Source: Candidatus Geothermocultor quzhuomuensis
GTDB lineage: Bacteria > Actinomycetota > Aquicultoria > Geothermocultorales > Geothermocultoraceae
Assembly (NCBI GenBank): GCA_015711795.1
Contig: JACVJC010000001.1
Span: forward strand, 1-64,000
Length of the DNA: 64,000 nucleotides
Direction: 5' to 3'
The stretch's first letter is position 1, and each line of letters begins with the position of its first letter. The notes under the pieces are model-generated. The model ran no database searches. It was not told the DNA's origin and was given only the letters and a program-made list of their open reading frames with translations. The translations under genes and the position numbers were made by a program. This document shows, piece by piece, positions 1 through 8,792 of this stretch.

Positions 1-832
1 TAATAGTGCTCAAGCCCCAATTCTTGAACTGCTTTTTGAAATAAGCCTTGAAATTCAGAACCATTATCTGTTTGGAGATTCTCAATTTTGCCATCAAAAA
101 GGTAATAAAGTCTTCTGAGAAAATCTTGAGCATTTAAAGAAGATTTAGATTTGTACATTATGGCAAAAGGAATCTTTGAGTAGTGATCAATGGGAGTAAA
201 GATGTATCTTTTAAGGTTATTCCAATAGATAACAATAACATCAAGACAAACAAGAAATCCTGTTTTTTCTCTTTTAACTAATTCTGTTATTCTTTTCTTT
301 TTAAGAGCCTTTTTCTTTTTCTAGCTATTCTAGCTGTTTTTAAAGGATGAGCATAGAGCTTGTATTTCTCAATGACCTTTTAAATTTTCCAGCTTGAAAT
401 CTTTTCTTGGTAGAGTTCTTGGTAAATTAAGGCTAATTTCTCTTTACCATATCTCAAATACTTCTTCCTTAAGCCAACAATTCTTATTTCTTGTTCTGGA
501 TTTATTTCTCTTTCTCTTCTTCTTTTAGGTGCTTTATCAAGAGATTCTAGGGTATAAAGGTTGTTTGGATCATATCTCCTTTTCCAATAATAGAATATTT
601 GTCTTGAGATACCAAAATGTCGACAGGTTAAAGAAACATTGTTTGTTTTTCGGTAATAATCCATCCACTGAAGTCTCCTTTTAGCCTGAGAAGAGAGTGG
701 TTTACTTTTTAACTTGGTTGCCATCTGATAAAGAGGAACTAAATCCTCTACTAGATGAAAACCAGAGGGCAAAATTACCTTTTTGCCCCAAAAGGTAAAA
801 TAGATTCTTTTGAGCATAGAGATGAGATACAT
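1..832 (-). pseudogene. DDE transposase (rve type), degraded and cut by window edge
   Basis: The N-terminal part (832 down to 380) has an HTH with the stretch CRHFGISRQIFYYWKRRYDP, as in IS481/IS3-type integrase-like transposases. The frame then meets a TAA at 380-382, continues with recognisable family sequence (VIEKYKLYAHPLKTARIARK), and shifts frame near 295-305. The downstream frame carries the catalytic core, with LDVIVIYWNNLKRYIF, TPIDHYSKIPFA and the second-Asp motif QTDNGSEFQ, and runs off the window start. One nonsense codon plus one frameshift means it cannot make full-length transposase as read. The third catalytic residue would lie outside the window. It could be mobilised only in trans. 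Confidence 0.8.
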
Positions 833-922
833 TGATGGTTAAAAATTAGTCTTTTTTGACTTTTTACACCCTTAATTATATCAATTTTTGGCATTTTTGG
901 GGTGTCAAAAATGTATCTCATC
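821..922. repeat. 13-bp perfect inverted repeat at the IS end
   Basis: GATGAGATACATT at 821-833 is repeated in inverted orientation as AATGTATCTCATC at 910-922, with 76 bp between. The inner arm overlaps the start codon of the transposase pseudogene. The outer arm supplies the last codons and the stop of the neighbouring radical SAM fragment, so it probably marks the outer end of the insertion sequence. Confidence 0.6.
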
Positions 923-1485
923 TTCTTCAAGTAGTTCCCATTCTGGAATACTATTCTCGCATAACCAACGATATACGCTTTCAAGATTTTCTTTCGAGAT
1001 AGTAGCAGAATAAAGAACAGTAACCGCTCTCGTTTTTATTCCTGCCGCAACACACTTTTTCATCGCGACCATCGACGCAAAGTTATATCCGCGAGGACGG
1101 AAAGCATTCTCTGCTTCTGGTAAATTATCCAGTGTAAACTCTACTACGCTAACTTTCTTTAAGAGCTCAAGTTTCGCGTCAGTGATCTTGCTACCTGTCA
1201 TACTAACACCAATTTTTCAGCCGGCAACCAGCGAGTAGCTTGTTCAACTACTCGAAAATCCTCATCATAATACAAGGGGTCGCCACCAGAAAAATCAATC
1301 TCGAAATCTTTGTCGGCTAAGATTTTAAGCACGGTTAGTTTTTCAGCTAAGGTAAGTTCCTTGCCCTTTTCTTTCTGTGCCGATTGAATAATGTGTTCGG
1401 TCGTATTGCAAACATGAAATCCGGAAACACAACAAATTGCACAATCCCACGGACATGCTCTCGTTAAGTTCCATATTACATCCAT
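905..1485 (-). pseudogene. Radical SAM protein, frameshifted and truncated by an IS
   Basis: Translation from 1485 gives a radical SAM N-terminus with the cluster motif TRACPWDCAICC (CxxxCxxC) and the SAM-binding FSGGDP. The frame stops at 1198 and the reading resumes in another frame through an ATGA overlap at 1198-1201, continuing the same type of half-barrel (VVEFTLDNLPEAENAFRPRG). That suggests a single-base shift in one gene rather than two genes. The second part ends at 905 with codons supplied by the IS inverted repeat, so the C-terminus is lost. A strong Shine-Dalgarno (AAAAAAGGAGG) precedes the ATG. The substrate cannot be told from what remains. Confidence 0.7.
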
Positions 1486-1525
1486 TTTCTTTACCTCCTT
1501 TTTTGGTTGGTTTTTTTAAAGAACT

Positions 1526-1548
1526 TTCAGTTCTACTTTCGAACTGAA
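1526..1548. promoter_or_regulatory. 8-bp inverted repeat upstream of the radical SAM gene
   Basis: TTCAGTTC (1526-1533) and GAACTGAA (1541-1548) are perfect complements around a 7-base loop, some 40 bases ahead of the radical SAM start codon (minus strand). The position fits an operator or a 5'UTR hairpin. No regulator gene remains next to it, because an IS has inserted just upstream at 1578. Confidence 0.35.
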
Positions 1549-1577
1549 TAATTTATCGTATACTAAAATGTAAATTA

Positions 1578-2935
1578 TGTGCACGACCTAATGATATACT
1601 TCACACTAGAAGAGGGTAAAAATGATTAAAAAAAGGCTTAAAAGAGATATACTGTATAGAGTAATTTGTAACTCTATACAGCTTAGGCAAACAAAAGCAG
1701 AAAATTTATTAAATCCATACCGCTATTATTTATCTCCAGAAGCTAAAAAGCGATTAAGATGGTTATACATCCTCTATCAAGAATGTGGAAACAATGTTAC
1801 CAGGGCAACTCGTAAAATAGGAATTTCCAGAGAGTGGCTTTCAAAGATCAAATCTAAGTTTGAAAACAATCATCGCGACCCACGTAGCCTGGAGCCAGAA
1901 TCTCGAACCCCTTATCATCATTCAGGTGGTAAAAAAAGAATTAGCAAAGAGGTAGAAGATAAAATTATTGAGATAAGAGATAAATATGGTTGGGGCGAAA
2001 AGAAAATATCAAGAATGCTCTGGAGAGATTACAAACTAAAAGCCTCTCCGCCAACAGTAAATCGCTATCTTCATAAACACAAAAGAATAGATCCAAAGTT
2101 ATCGGTTCAAATTAGAGAAGCTTGGCAAAAGAAAAAAGAAAGAGAAAAGGAGAAAGAAATCAATTTAAGGATTAAATATCGGCCACCAAAACAAATTAAG
2201 GATTATCTACCCGGAGTATTAATAGAGAAAGATATGAAATTAGTGCTTAAAATAGGCGATTTTAGCCCAATCAATGATGGAAAATATCATTTAAAAGATT
2301 GTTTCTATTTCCAGCACAGTTTTCTTGATTCATTTACCAGAATAAGAGCCCTGGAATTAGTTAAAGAACCAGATTCTCAAGAAAGTAAATTAGCTTATCA
2401 AAAAGTTAAATCAAGAATACCTTTTGAGTTTGCCTGTTTTAATACTGACAATGGAGGTGAGAATGAAAAAGAATTTTCTTCTCAACTCCAAAAAGACGAA
2501 ATTATCCATTTTTGGTCCAATAACGCCACACCAACTGATAATCCAAGAGTAGAAAGATCTCACTTAACTGATGAAAAAGAATTTTATCAAAGAGGAAATA
2601 TTTACAAAACATTTGAAGAACAACAAAAGGCGTTAAAAGAATGGGAACATATTTACAACTATATCAGACCGCATCAAGCCCTGGGTTATTTGACCCCAAT
2701 GGAGTTCTATCATCTCTAGAAAAAAAATCCGGATGAGGCATATAAACTTGTTGAAAAATGGCAAAACTATCTTAAAAAACAAAGGCAGAGATTAGCTAAC
2801 TCCAGAAGACTAAAAAGAAGAGAACAAATTGAAAAACTAATGCAATTCATTGATGCTAAATTAAACAAAAAGGTCAACTTAAGGGTCTACAAATTAGACC
2901 TAGTGAAGTGTGAATTATGTCAATGAGGCTTGACA
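1578..2935. mobile_element. Insertion sequence, IS481-like, about 1358 bp
   Basis: The imperfect terminal inverted repeats are TGTGCACGACCTAATGATAT... at 1578-1606 and the reverse complement of 2908-2935, TGTCAAGCCTCATTGACATA.... Both begin TGT and both end TTCACAC on the inside. One DDE transposase frame lies between them, and its natural C-terminus (2926) falls inside the right repeat, as is common for compact IS elements. I could not identify a target-site duplication with confidence. Confidence 0.65.
1622..2926 (+). pseudogene. DDE transposase with in-frame amber codon
   Basis: The open part (365 codons) has an HTH (GISREWLSKIKSKF, residues about 67-80), a second winged-helix region, and an integrase core with NTDNGGEN (D276) and DNPRVERSHLTDE (E311); the first catalytic Asp is probably D213 or D236. 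A TAG at 2717-2719 ends the frame after MEFYHL. The same frame continues for 68 further sense codons (KKNPDEAYKLVEKWQNYLKK...) to a TGA at 2924-2926 inside the right terminal repeat. I therefore read the gene as a 434-codon transposase with a late nonsense mutation. The core is complete, so residual activity or readthrough cannot be excluded. Confidence 0.7.
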
Positions 2936-3473
2936 TTATGTCAAATCAAATTTCTACTTTTGAAAAAAATAAAACCAAAAGGCGAGGGCTCAAAAAATTT
3001 TAAGGGGGCGTGGGGGAAGAAAAATTTTTGCGCCCGAGCCGACGGCTTTTCCTGCCCGCCCCGCAGAGCGGGGCGGGCACTGGCTTTTTTCAGGAATTTT
3101 TGATAAAATGAGTTCGAGCGGAATTGTATAAATACACCACGGAAAAAATCAAAGTTTTTAATTTATTTCTGGTAAACCATTAAGTGTGCTTAGCTACTTG
3201 GTTAAACAATTGCAGATGAGATAGAAGAGCTAGAAAAATGAGCTAAGAAAGCAAATCATGGAAAAAGAAAAGGAAACTAGCCAACTGGGATTTTTAAGTT
3301 GTTTCTCCCGATATAAAAAAGCATAAAAGTGAAAAAAGTGAAGGTAGATAAAGTAAAACAAAGGTTAATTGGAAAGAGAATGTTAAGGAGAAAAGACTAA
3401 ACTAAAAAGAGATAAAATTTATCCATAAAAACTTTCATAAGCAGTTAAAATTTGGTATGCTGGAGTAACAATT
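2936..3473. other. Gene-poor 538-bp stretch
   Basis: No convincing coding frame is seen. It holds a locally GC-rich block (about 2985-3085) with a strong hairpin, listed separately, and then AT-rich sequence leading to the globin-PsiE gene. A weak promoter-like TATGCT lies about 20 bases before that gene. It may be the scar of older insertions next to the IS. Confidence 0.5.
3053..3079. repeat. GC-rich perfect 12-bp hairpin
   Basis: TGCCCGCCCCGC (3053-3064) and GCGGGGCGGGCA (3068-3079) are perfectly complementary around the loop AGA. The composition is nearly all G and C in an otherwise AT-rich chromosome. The plus strand continues CTGGCTTTTTT, so it could end transcription, but no gene ends immediately before it; the nearest upstream frame is the transposase at 2926. 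A REP-like or imported repeat is the other reading. Confidence 0.6.
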
Positions 3474-4370
3474 ATGATAAGCATTGAGGAAGTTAAGAAA
3501 CATTATTTTTTTACCGAAAAAGATGAAAAAAATCTGAGAAGACTAGGAAAAATTATTTCTCCTTATGCTGATCAGTTTGCTCTCGATTTTTCTGATTATT
3601 TAGTTAATTATCCTGAAACCGCTCCTTTTTTTCGGACTAAAGAAGGCATCGAAAAGCGTCAAAAAACAATTAAAGAATGGCTGCTTAGACTTTTTGAAGG
3701 AGGATACAATAGGCACTACATAAATGAATTGTATCGGATTGGGTCAACTCATGTAAAAAGAAACATCCCTATCCATTTTGTTGTTGCCTCAATGAATTTT
3801 AAGCGTGATTACCTAATTGATATTTTAGAGAAAGAGATAGGAAATAAAACTGAGCTTAGGGACCTGATTAGATCTCTGGAAAAAATTTTAGATATTAACT
3901 TGGATATTATTACTTCCTCTTATCATGAGGAGGAATTAAAAAGAATTTTTTTGACTAAAAGGATGGATAGTGCTCTTATAACCTTTGGAGAGAGGTTTAC
4001 TTACGGATTAAACCTTATTTTGATTTTGGCTTTGATGGGTCTTTCGCTGGGGGTAATCTTTCTTTTTGCAAAAGACATTTATACTTTAGTTTTTTTGGGA
4101 AATTTAGAAAGAGGGATTCTTTCTTCTCTCGGCACACTTCTAATTATTTGGGTAATGGTTGAATTGATGGGAACTGAAATAAAGTATTTGAAGGGTGAGC
4201 GATTCCATCTTGAAATTTTTATCTCGGTGGCTTTGGTAGCAACAATTCGTGAACTCCTCATATCAATTTTGGCTCATGAGTCTTTGCCAAAATTAGGGGT
4301 CTTTTTGTTTGCTGTTTTGGTTTTAGGAGTCATTTACCATTTAATATCGAAGACGGAGTTTCCTCGTTAA
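3474..4370 (+). CDS. Protoglobin-domain protein fused to a PsiE-like membrane domain
   Basis: Residues about 1-165 are a protoglobin/globin-sensor domain: the segment ELYRIGSTHVKRNIPIHFVV carries a histidine (H93) in the place of the haem-ligating proximal His. Residues about 178-292 form four hydrophobic segments (near 179-199, 214-232, 248-265, 274-291) resembling the phosphate-starvation-inducible PsiE family, including LEIFISVALVATIRELLISI. The arrangement suggests a haem-based gas or redox sensor coupled to an integral membrane module. What PsiE-type domains do is not established. The gene stands alone between the IS region and the pyr operon. Start at ATG 3474; no strong Shine-Dalgarno is visible. 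Confidence 0.8.
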   Translation: MISIEEVKKHYFFTEKDEKNLRRLGKIISPYADQFALDFSDYLVNYPETAPFFRTKEGIEKRQKTIKEWLLRLFEGGYNRHYINELYRIGSTHVKRNIPIHFVVASMNFKRDYLIDILEKEIGNKTELRDLIRSLEKILDINLDIITSSYHEEELKRIFLTKRMDSALITFGERFTYGLNLILILALMGLSLGVIFLFAKDIYTLVFLGNLERGILSSLGTLLIIWVMVELMGTEIKYLKGERFHLEIFISVALVATIRELLISILAHESLPKLGVFLFAVLVLGVIYHLISKTEFPR

Positions 4371-4556
4371 AAAGCCCATAGTTTATTTAATCTTTTATTC
4401 GAGGAATTACACTAAATTTCAAAGACTTTTTCCCAAAGCTTTTAGTGCCCCAACATATTCTTAAAGTTTAACAGTTAGTTAAGAATCACTTTACAATTTA
4501 ATGATCCTCCCAAGTTATTTAAAAGCAGAGCAATTTTCTTTTTGCTTGCTTGTTTG

Positions 4557-4584
4557 TTGACTTATTTTAAAAATTTGATATAAT
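4557..4584 (+). promoter_or_regulatory. pyr operon promoter
   Basis: TTGACT (4557-4562), a 16-base spacer and a perfect TATAAT (4579-4584). Predicted transcription start is near 4591, directly ahead of the PyrR-binding element. Confidence 0.8.
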
Positions 4585-4595
4585 AACAAAAAATC

Positions 4596-4630
4596 CTTTA
4601 AGGCTGGTCCAGAGAGGCCAGGAAGGAGAG
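4596..4630 (+). promoter_or_regulatory. PyrR-binding anti-antiterminator element
   Basis: The transcript contains GGUCCAGAGAGGCC within a short stem, matching the conserved PyrR-binding loop of pyr leaders (UCCAGAGAGG core). In the known mechanism UMP-bound PyrR stabilises this hairpin, which favours the downstream terminator. The gene for PyrR is the first of the operon, so control is autogenous. Confidence 0.85.
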
Positions 4631-4650
4631 TGAGAAAAAATTGAGATGTG

Positions 4651-4687
4651 ATGTCTTCTTGCTTAAAAGGCAGGAAGACATTTTTTT
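4651..4687 (+). terminator. pyr leader attenuator terminator
   Basis: ATGTCTTCTTGC (4651-4662) pairs with GCAGGAAGACAT (with one G-U pair) and is followed by seven T residues (4681-4687), just before pyrR. Together with the PyrR site it forms the on/off switch of the operon. Confidence 0.85.
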
Positions 4688-4703
4688 ATCTCCCAGTTTT
4701 TAA

Positions 4704-5297
<594 letters not shown>

Positions 5298-5337
5298 AAA
5301 TTGATTTAAAGTAAGACTTTAAAATAGAGGTAAATTA

Positions 5338-6273
5338 ATGTTTCTCAAGCGAAAAGACCTATTAACCATTAGAGACTTGGATGTCGAGGAAATTAAGCTA
5401 ATTCTTGAGACTGCTTCTTCCTTTGAGGAGATTCTCACCCGCCCTATCAAAAAAGTTCCAACTTTGCGGGGCAAAACAATAGTTAATTTTTTCTTAGAGC
5501 CAAGCACCAGAACTCGTTCTTCCTTTGAGCTTGCAGCCAAAATGCTTTCGGCTGAGTTAATAAATATTTCTGCTAAAACGAGTGCTGTCGCTAAGGGTGA
5601 ATCATTAAAAGATACCGCTAAAACCTTTGAAGCAATGAAAATAGATGCTTTAGTCATTAGACATTCTTCCTCTGGAGCCCCCCACTTACTCGCAAAGTTT
5701 GCCAATTTTTCAGTAATTAACGCTGGTGATGGAACCCATGAGCATCCAACTCAAGCTCTTCTCGATCTCTTTACCATAAAAAAGAAGTTAGGTAAAATCT
5801 CGGGATTAAAAATTGCTATTGTCGGTGATATTCTTCACTCCCGAGTCGCTCGCTCTAACATTCTAGCTTTTAATAAAATGGGGGTAAAAGTGACTTTGGT
5901 TGCTCCACCTACCTTAATTCCTCTTGACATTGAAGCCCTCGACGTTGAGGTTCGATACAACTTAAATGAAGTCATTAAAGAGGTAGATGTCGTTTATCTT
6001 TTGAGAATCCAACTCGAGCGTCAGGCTGAAGCACTTTTTCCTTCGATTAGAGAATATTCTTCTCTTTTTGGATTGAATCTTGAAAGGATAAGAGAAATCA
6101 AGCCCAATACCTTAATAATGCATCCAGGCCCAATTAACCGTGGTATTGAAATTTCAGCTGAAGTAGCTGAACTTCCCAATGCTATCATTGCTGACCAGGT
6201 TGAAAGTGGTATTTCTGTCAGGATGGCACTCCTTTACCTTCTCTTAGGAGGGAAGACTGGGGGTGGGGGATGA
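5338..6273 (+). CDS. pyrB: Aspartate carbamoyltransferase catalytic chain
   Basis: Condenses carbamoyl phosphate with aspartate, the first committed step of UMP synthesis. The carbamoyl-phosphate loop EPSTRTRSSFE (about residues 54-64), the HPTQALLD motif and the late HPGPINRGIE are all intact. The length of 311 residues is normal for the catalytic chain. No pyrI-type regulatory chain follows; instead the gene overlaps pyrC by 4 bases (ATGA), so the pair is probably translationally coupled and may form a PyrB-PyrC complex as in some bacteria with class I dihydroorotase. Confidence 0.97.
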   Translation: MFLKRKDLLTIRDLDVEEIKLILETASSFEEILTRPIKKVPTLRGKTIVNFFLEPSTRTRSSFELAAKMLSAELINISAKTSAVAKGESLKDTAKTFEAMKIDALVIRHSSSGAPHLLAKFANFSVINAGDGTHEHPTQALLDLFTIKKKLGKISGLKIAIVGDILHSRVARSNILAFNKMGVKVTLVAPPTLIPLDIEALDVEVRYNLNEVIKEVDVVYLLRIQLERQAEALFPSIREYSSLFGLNLERIREIKPNTLIMHPGPINRGIEISAEVAELPNAIIADQVESGISVRMALLYLLLGGKTGGGG

Positions 6274-7610
6274 AATATTTAATTAAAAAAGGAAGATTAG
6301 TGGATCCGGCAAATAGAATTGATAAGATCCTAGACATTTTAATTGAGGATGGCAAGATTAAAGCAATTGATCAAGAAATCGAGATAGAAAAAGCTATTAT
6401 AATTGACGCCAGTAATAAAATTGTTACTCCAGGGCTTATTGATATGCATGTTCATTTAAGAGAACCAGGAAGAGAAGATGAAGAAACAATAGAAAGTGGC
6501 AGCCGAGCAGCGATTAAAGGAGGTTTTACTGCTATTACTTCTATGCCTAATACTGATCCCCCAGTTGACAACGCTTCAATTGTTGAAATGATTTTAGAGA
6601 AAGCTTCAAGGGTTGGCCTTGCCAGGGTTTTTCCGGTTGGAGCTATAACAAAAGGCCTAAAAGGGGAAGAGATTTCAGAAATGGCAGATTTAATTCAAGC
6701 AGGGGTTGTTGCTTTTTCTGATGATGGAAATTCTGTGATGAATGCCCTTGTTATGCGGCGAGCAATGGAATACGCCAAAATGTTTAATGTCCCTTTGATT
6801 CTTCACGAGGAAGATAAAAATCTTTCCCGACACGGTCAAGCTAATGAAGGTTTCTATTCTACCTTATTAGGGCTTAAGGGCATCCCAGCTGTAGCAGAAG
6901 AAGTAATGGTAGCTAGGGATTTGTTGTTAGCAAAGTTTACCGGTGCCAAAATTCATATTGCTCATGTTTCAACTAAGGGTTCGGTTGCTCTCATAGCTCA
7001 AGCCAAAAATGAAGGGGTTAAGGTAACTTGCGAGGTTACCCCTCATCATCTCATTTTAACTCATGATAATTTAATGGATTTTGATACTAATTTAAAGATT
7101 AATCCTCCTTTAAGAAGTCGAGAGGATGTCGAATCTTTAAGGGAAGGGCTAAAAGATGGAACTATTGATGCTATTGCTTCTGATCATGCACCTCATGCAA
7201 GGCAAGAAAAAGAAGTTGAATTTGATTTAGCTTCCTTTGGAATGGTTGGTTTGGAGACAAGCCTTCCTTTACTAATTACTGAGCTTGTTGATAAAGGAGT
7301 GATTTCGTTTCCTTGTCTTATAGAGAAGCTTAGTGCTAATCCAGCCAAAATTTTAGGAGTACCTGGAGGGAAGTTATCTCCAGGCAGTAGTGTTGATTTA
7401 GTCATTATTGACCCAGAAGAGAAGTTTGAAGTAAAAGTGGAAAAATTTGAATCTAAGAGTCACAACTCACCATTTAATGGATGGAAGCTTAAAGGACTTG
7501 TTAAACATGTTTTTTCTCAAGGGAAGTTGGCTTTCTTTGAGGGTGCTTTTTTGGAGCTGAAAGAAGAACAAGTCTTTAGAGAAGGAGCAAAAAAGAAGGT
7601 TACTCTATAA
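6270..7610 (+). CDS. pyrC: Dihydroorotase, class I
   Basis: Cyclises carbamoyl-aspartate to dihydroorotate. The metal-binding DMHVHLREPG (His60 and His62), the FSDDG motif that supplies an Asp where class II enzymes have a carboxylated Lys, HVSTKGS and SDHAPH are all present. The length of 446 residues fits the Bacillus/Aquifex-type class I enzyme. It starts inside the pyrB stop and its own stop (7608-7610) abuts the carA ATG at 7611, so this part of the operon has no spacers. Confidence 0.97.
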   Translation: MKYLIKKGRLVDPANRIDKILDILIEDGKIKAIDQEIEIEKAIIIDASNKIVTPGLIDMHVHLREPGREDEETIESGSRAAIKGGFTAITSMPNTDPPVDNASIVEMILEKASRVGLARVFPVGAITKGLKGEEISEMADLIQAGVVAFSDDGNSVMNALVMRRAMEYAKMFNVPLILHEEDKNLSRHGQANEGFYSTLLGLKGIPAVAEEVMVARDLLLAKFTGAKIHIAHVSTKGSVALIAQAKNEGVKVTCEVTPHHLILTHDNLMDFDTNLKINPPLRSREDVESLREGLKDGTIDAIASDHAPHARQEKEVEFDLASFGMVGLETSLPLLITELVDKGVISFPCLIEKLSANPAKILGVPGGKLSPGSSVDLVIIDPEEKFEVKVEKFESKSHNSPFNGWKLKGLVKHVFSQGKLAFFEGAFLELKEEQVFREGAKKKVTL

Positions 7611-8777
7611 ATGAAAAAAGAAATACCTGCTCTCTTAGCTTTAGAAGATGGAACAATTTTTTGGGGGAAGAGTTTTGGTGCTGAAGGTGAAGCTTTTGGT
7701 GAAGTTGTTTTTAATACTTCAATGACAGGTTATCAAGAAATTTTAACTGATCCTTCCTACGCTGGCCAAATAGTTACGATGACTTATCCTGAAATTGGAA
7801 ATTACGGAGTAAATTCGGAAGATTTTGAGTCGAGAAAGCCTTTTGTGGAAGGATTTATTGTTTGGGAAAACTCAAGGCGTTTTTCTAATCGACGGGCAAA
7901 AGAATCGCTTGAAGATTTTTTAAAGAAATACCAAATTATTGGAGTTGAAAAAATTGATACCCGAGCTTTAACTAAACATATTCGCTTAGAAGGAGCAATG
8001 AAGGGAGCAATTTCAACTGTTGACTTAAACCCGTCAAGTTTGATTGAGCGAATTAAAGCTTATCCTTCAATTGTTGGGCAAGATTTAGTTAAAGGTGTAA
8101 CCACTGAAAAAAAATACTGGTGGGATGGGAATAAAAAAGGGAAATTTAAGGTTGTTGTTTTAGATGGAGGAGTTAAGTTCAATATTTTAAGAGAGCTTTC
8201 TAAATTAGATTGCGCTCTTTTTGTTGTGCCAGCATCTACTTCGGCTAAAGAGATTTTAGACTTTAAACCTGATGGTGTTTTTCTTTCCAATGGCCCTGGA
8301 GATCCAGCGGGTGTCCCTTACCTATTTAAAACAGTTAACCAATTAATTGGAAAGGTTCCCATCTTTGGAATTTGCCTTGGTCATCAAATGTTAGGGCTAG
8401 CCTTAGGAGGTAAAACTTTCAAGCTTAAATTTGGTCATCGAGGTGCTAATCATCCAGTTAAAAACTTGATAAATGGGAAAGTAGAAATTACCTGTCAAAA
8501 TCACGGTTTTGCAATTGATCCCCAATCTTTAAAGATAAAAATGAAAGAGTGGCAGGTTGGTTCACATATTGAAACGGGCAAAGGATGGTTAGGTGAGTCT
8601 GCTTTTGGAAAAATTGAATTAACCCATTTAAATTTAAATGATGGAACTGTTGAGGGGTTTCGCTGTCTTGATGTCCCAGCTTTTTCTGTTCAATATCATC
8701 CCGAAGCTTCTCCAGGCCCGCATGATTCCAAATACCTATTTCAAGAATTTTTAAATTTGATGGAAAGGGGTAATTAA
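7611..8777 (+). CDS. carA: Carbamoyl-phosphate synthase small (glutaminase) subunit
   Basis: Releases ammonia from glutamine and channels it to CarB. The N-terminal half has the CPSase small-chain signature (NTSMTGYQEILTDPSYAGQI). The C-terminal half is a class I glutamine amidotransferase with the nucleophile Cys in FGICLGHQMLG and the His/Glu pair in VQYHPEASPG. The length of 388 residues is typical. Unusually, carB does not follow directly; a UspA gene sits between them. Confidence 0.97.
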   Translation: MKKEIPALLALEDGTIFWGKSFGAEGEAFGEVVFNTSMTGYQEILTDPSYAGQIVTMTYPEIGNYGVNSEDFESRKPFVEGFIVWENSRRFSNRRAKESLEDFLKKYQIIGVEKIDTRALTKHIRLEGAMKGAISTVDLNPSSLIERIKAYPSIVGQDLVKGVTTEKKYWWDGNKKGKFKVVVLDGGVKFNILRELSKLDCALFVVPASTSAKEILDFKPDGVFLSNGPGDPAGVPYLFKTVNQLIGKVPIFGICLGHQMLGLALGGKTFKLKFGHRGANHPVKNLINGKVEITCQNHGFAIDPQSLKIKMKEWQVGSHIETGKGWLGESAFGKIELTHLNLNDGTVEGFRCLDVPAFSVQYHPEASPGPHDSKYLFQEFLNLMERGN

Positions 8778-8792
8778 CTTTTAGAAGGAAAG

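Noticed and set aside
905-1485. Programmed -1 frameshift joining the radical SAM halves
   Set aside because: There is no slippery heptamer at the junction and the 3' part is truncated by an IS, so decay is more likely.
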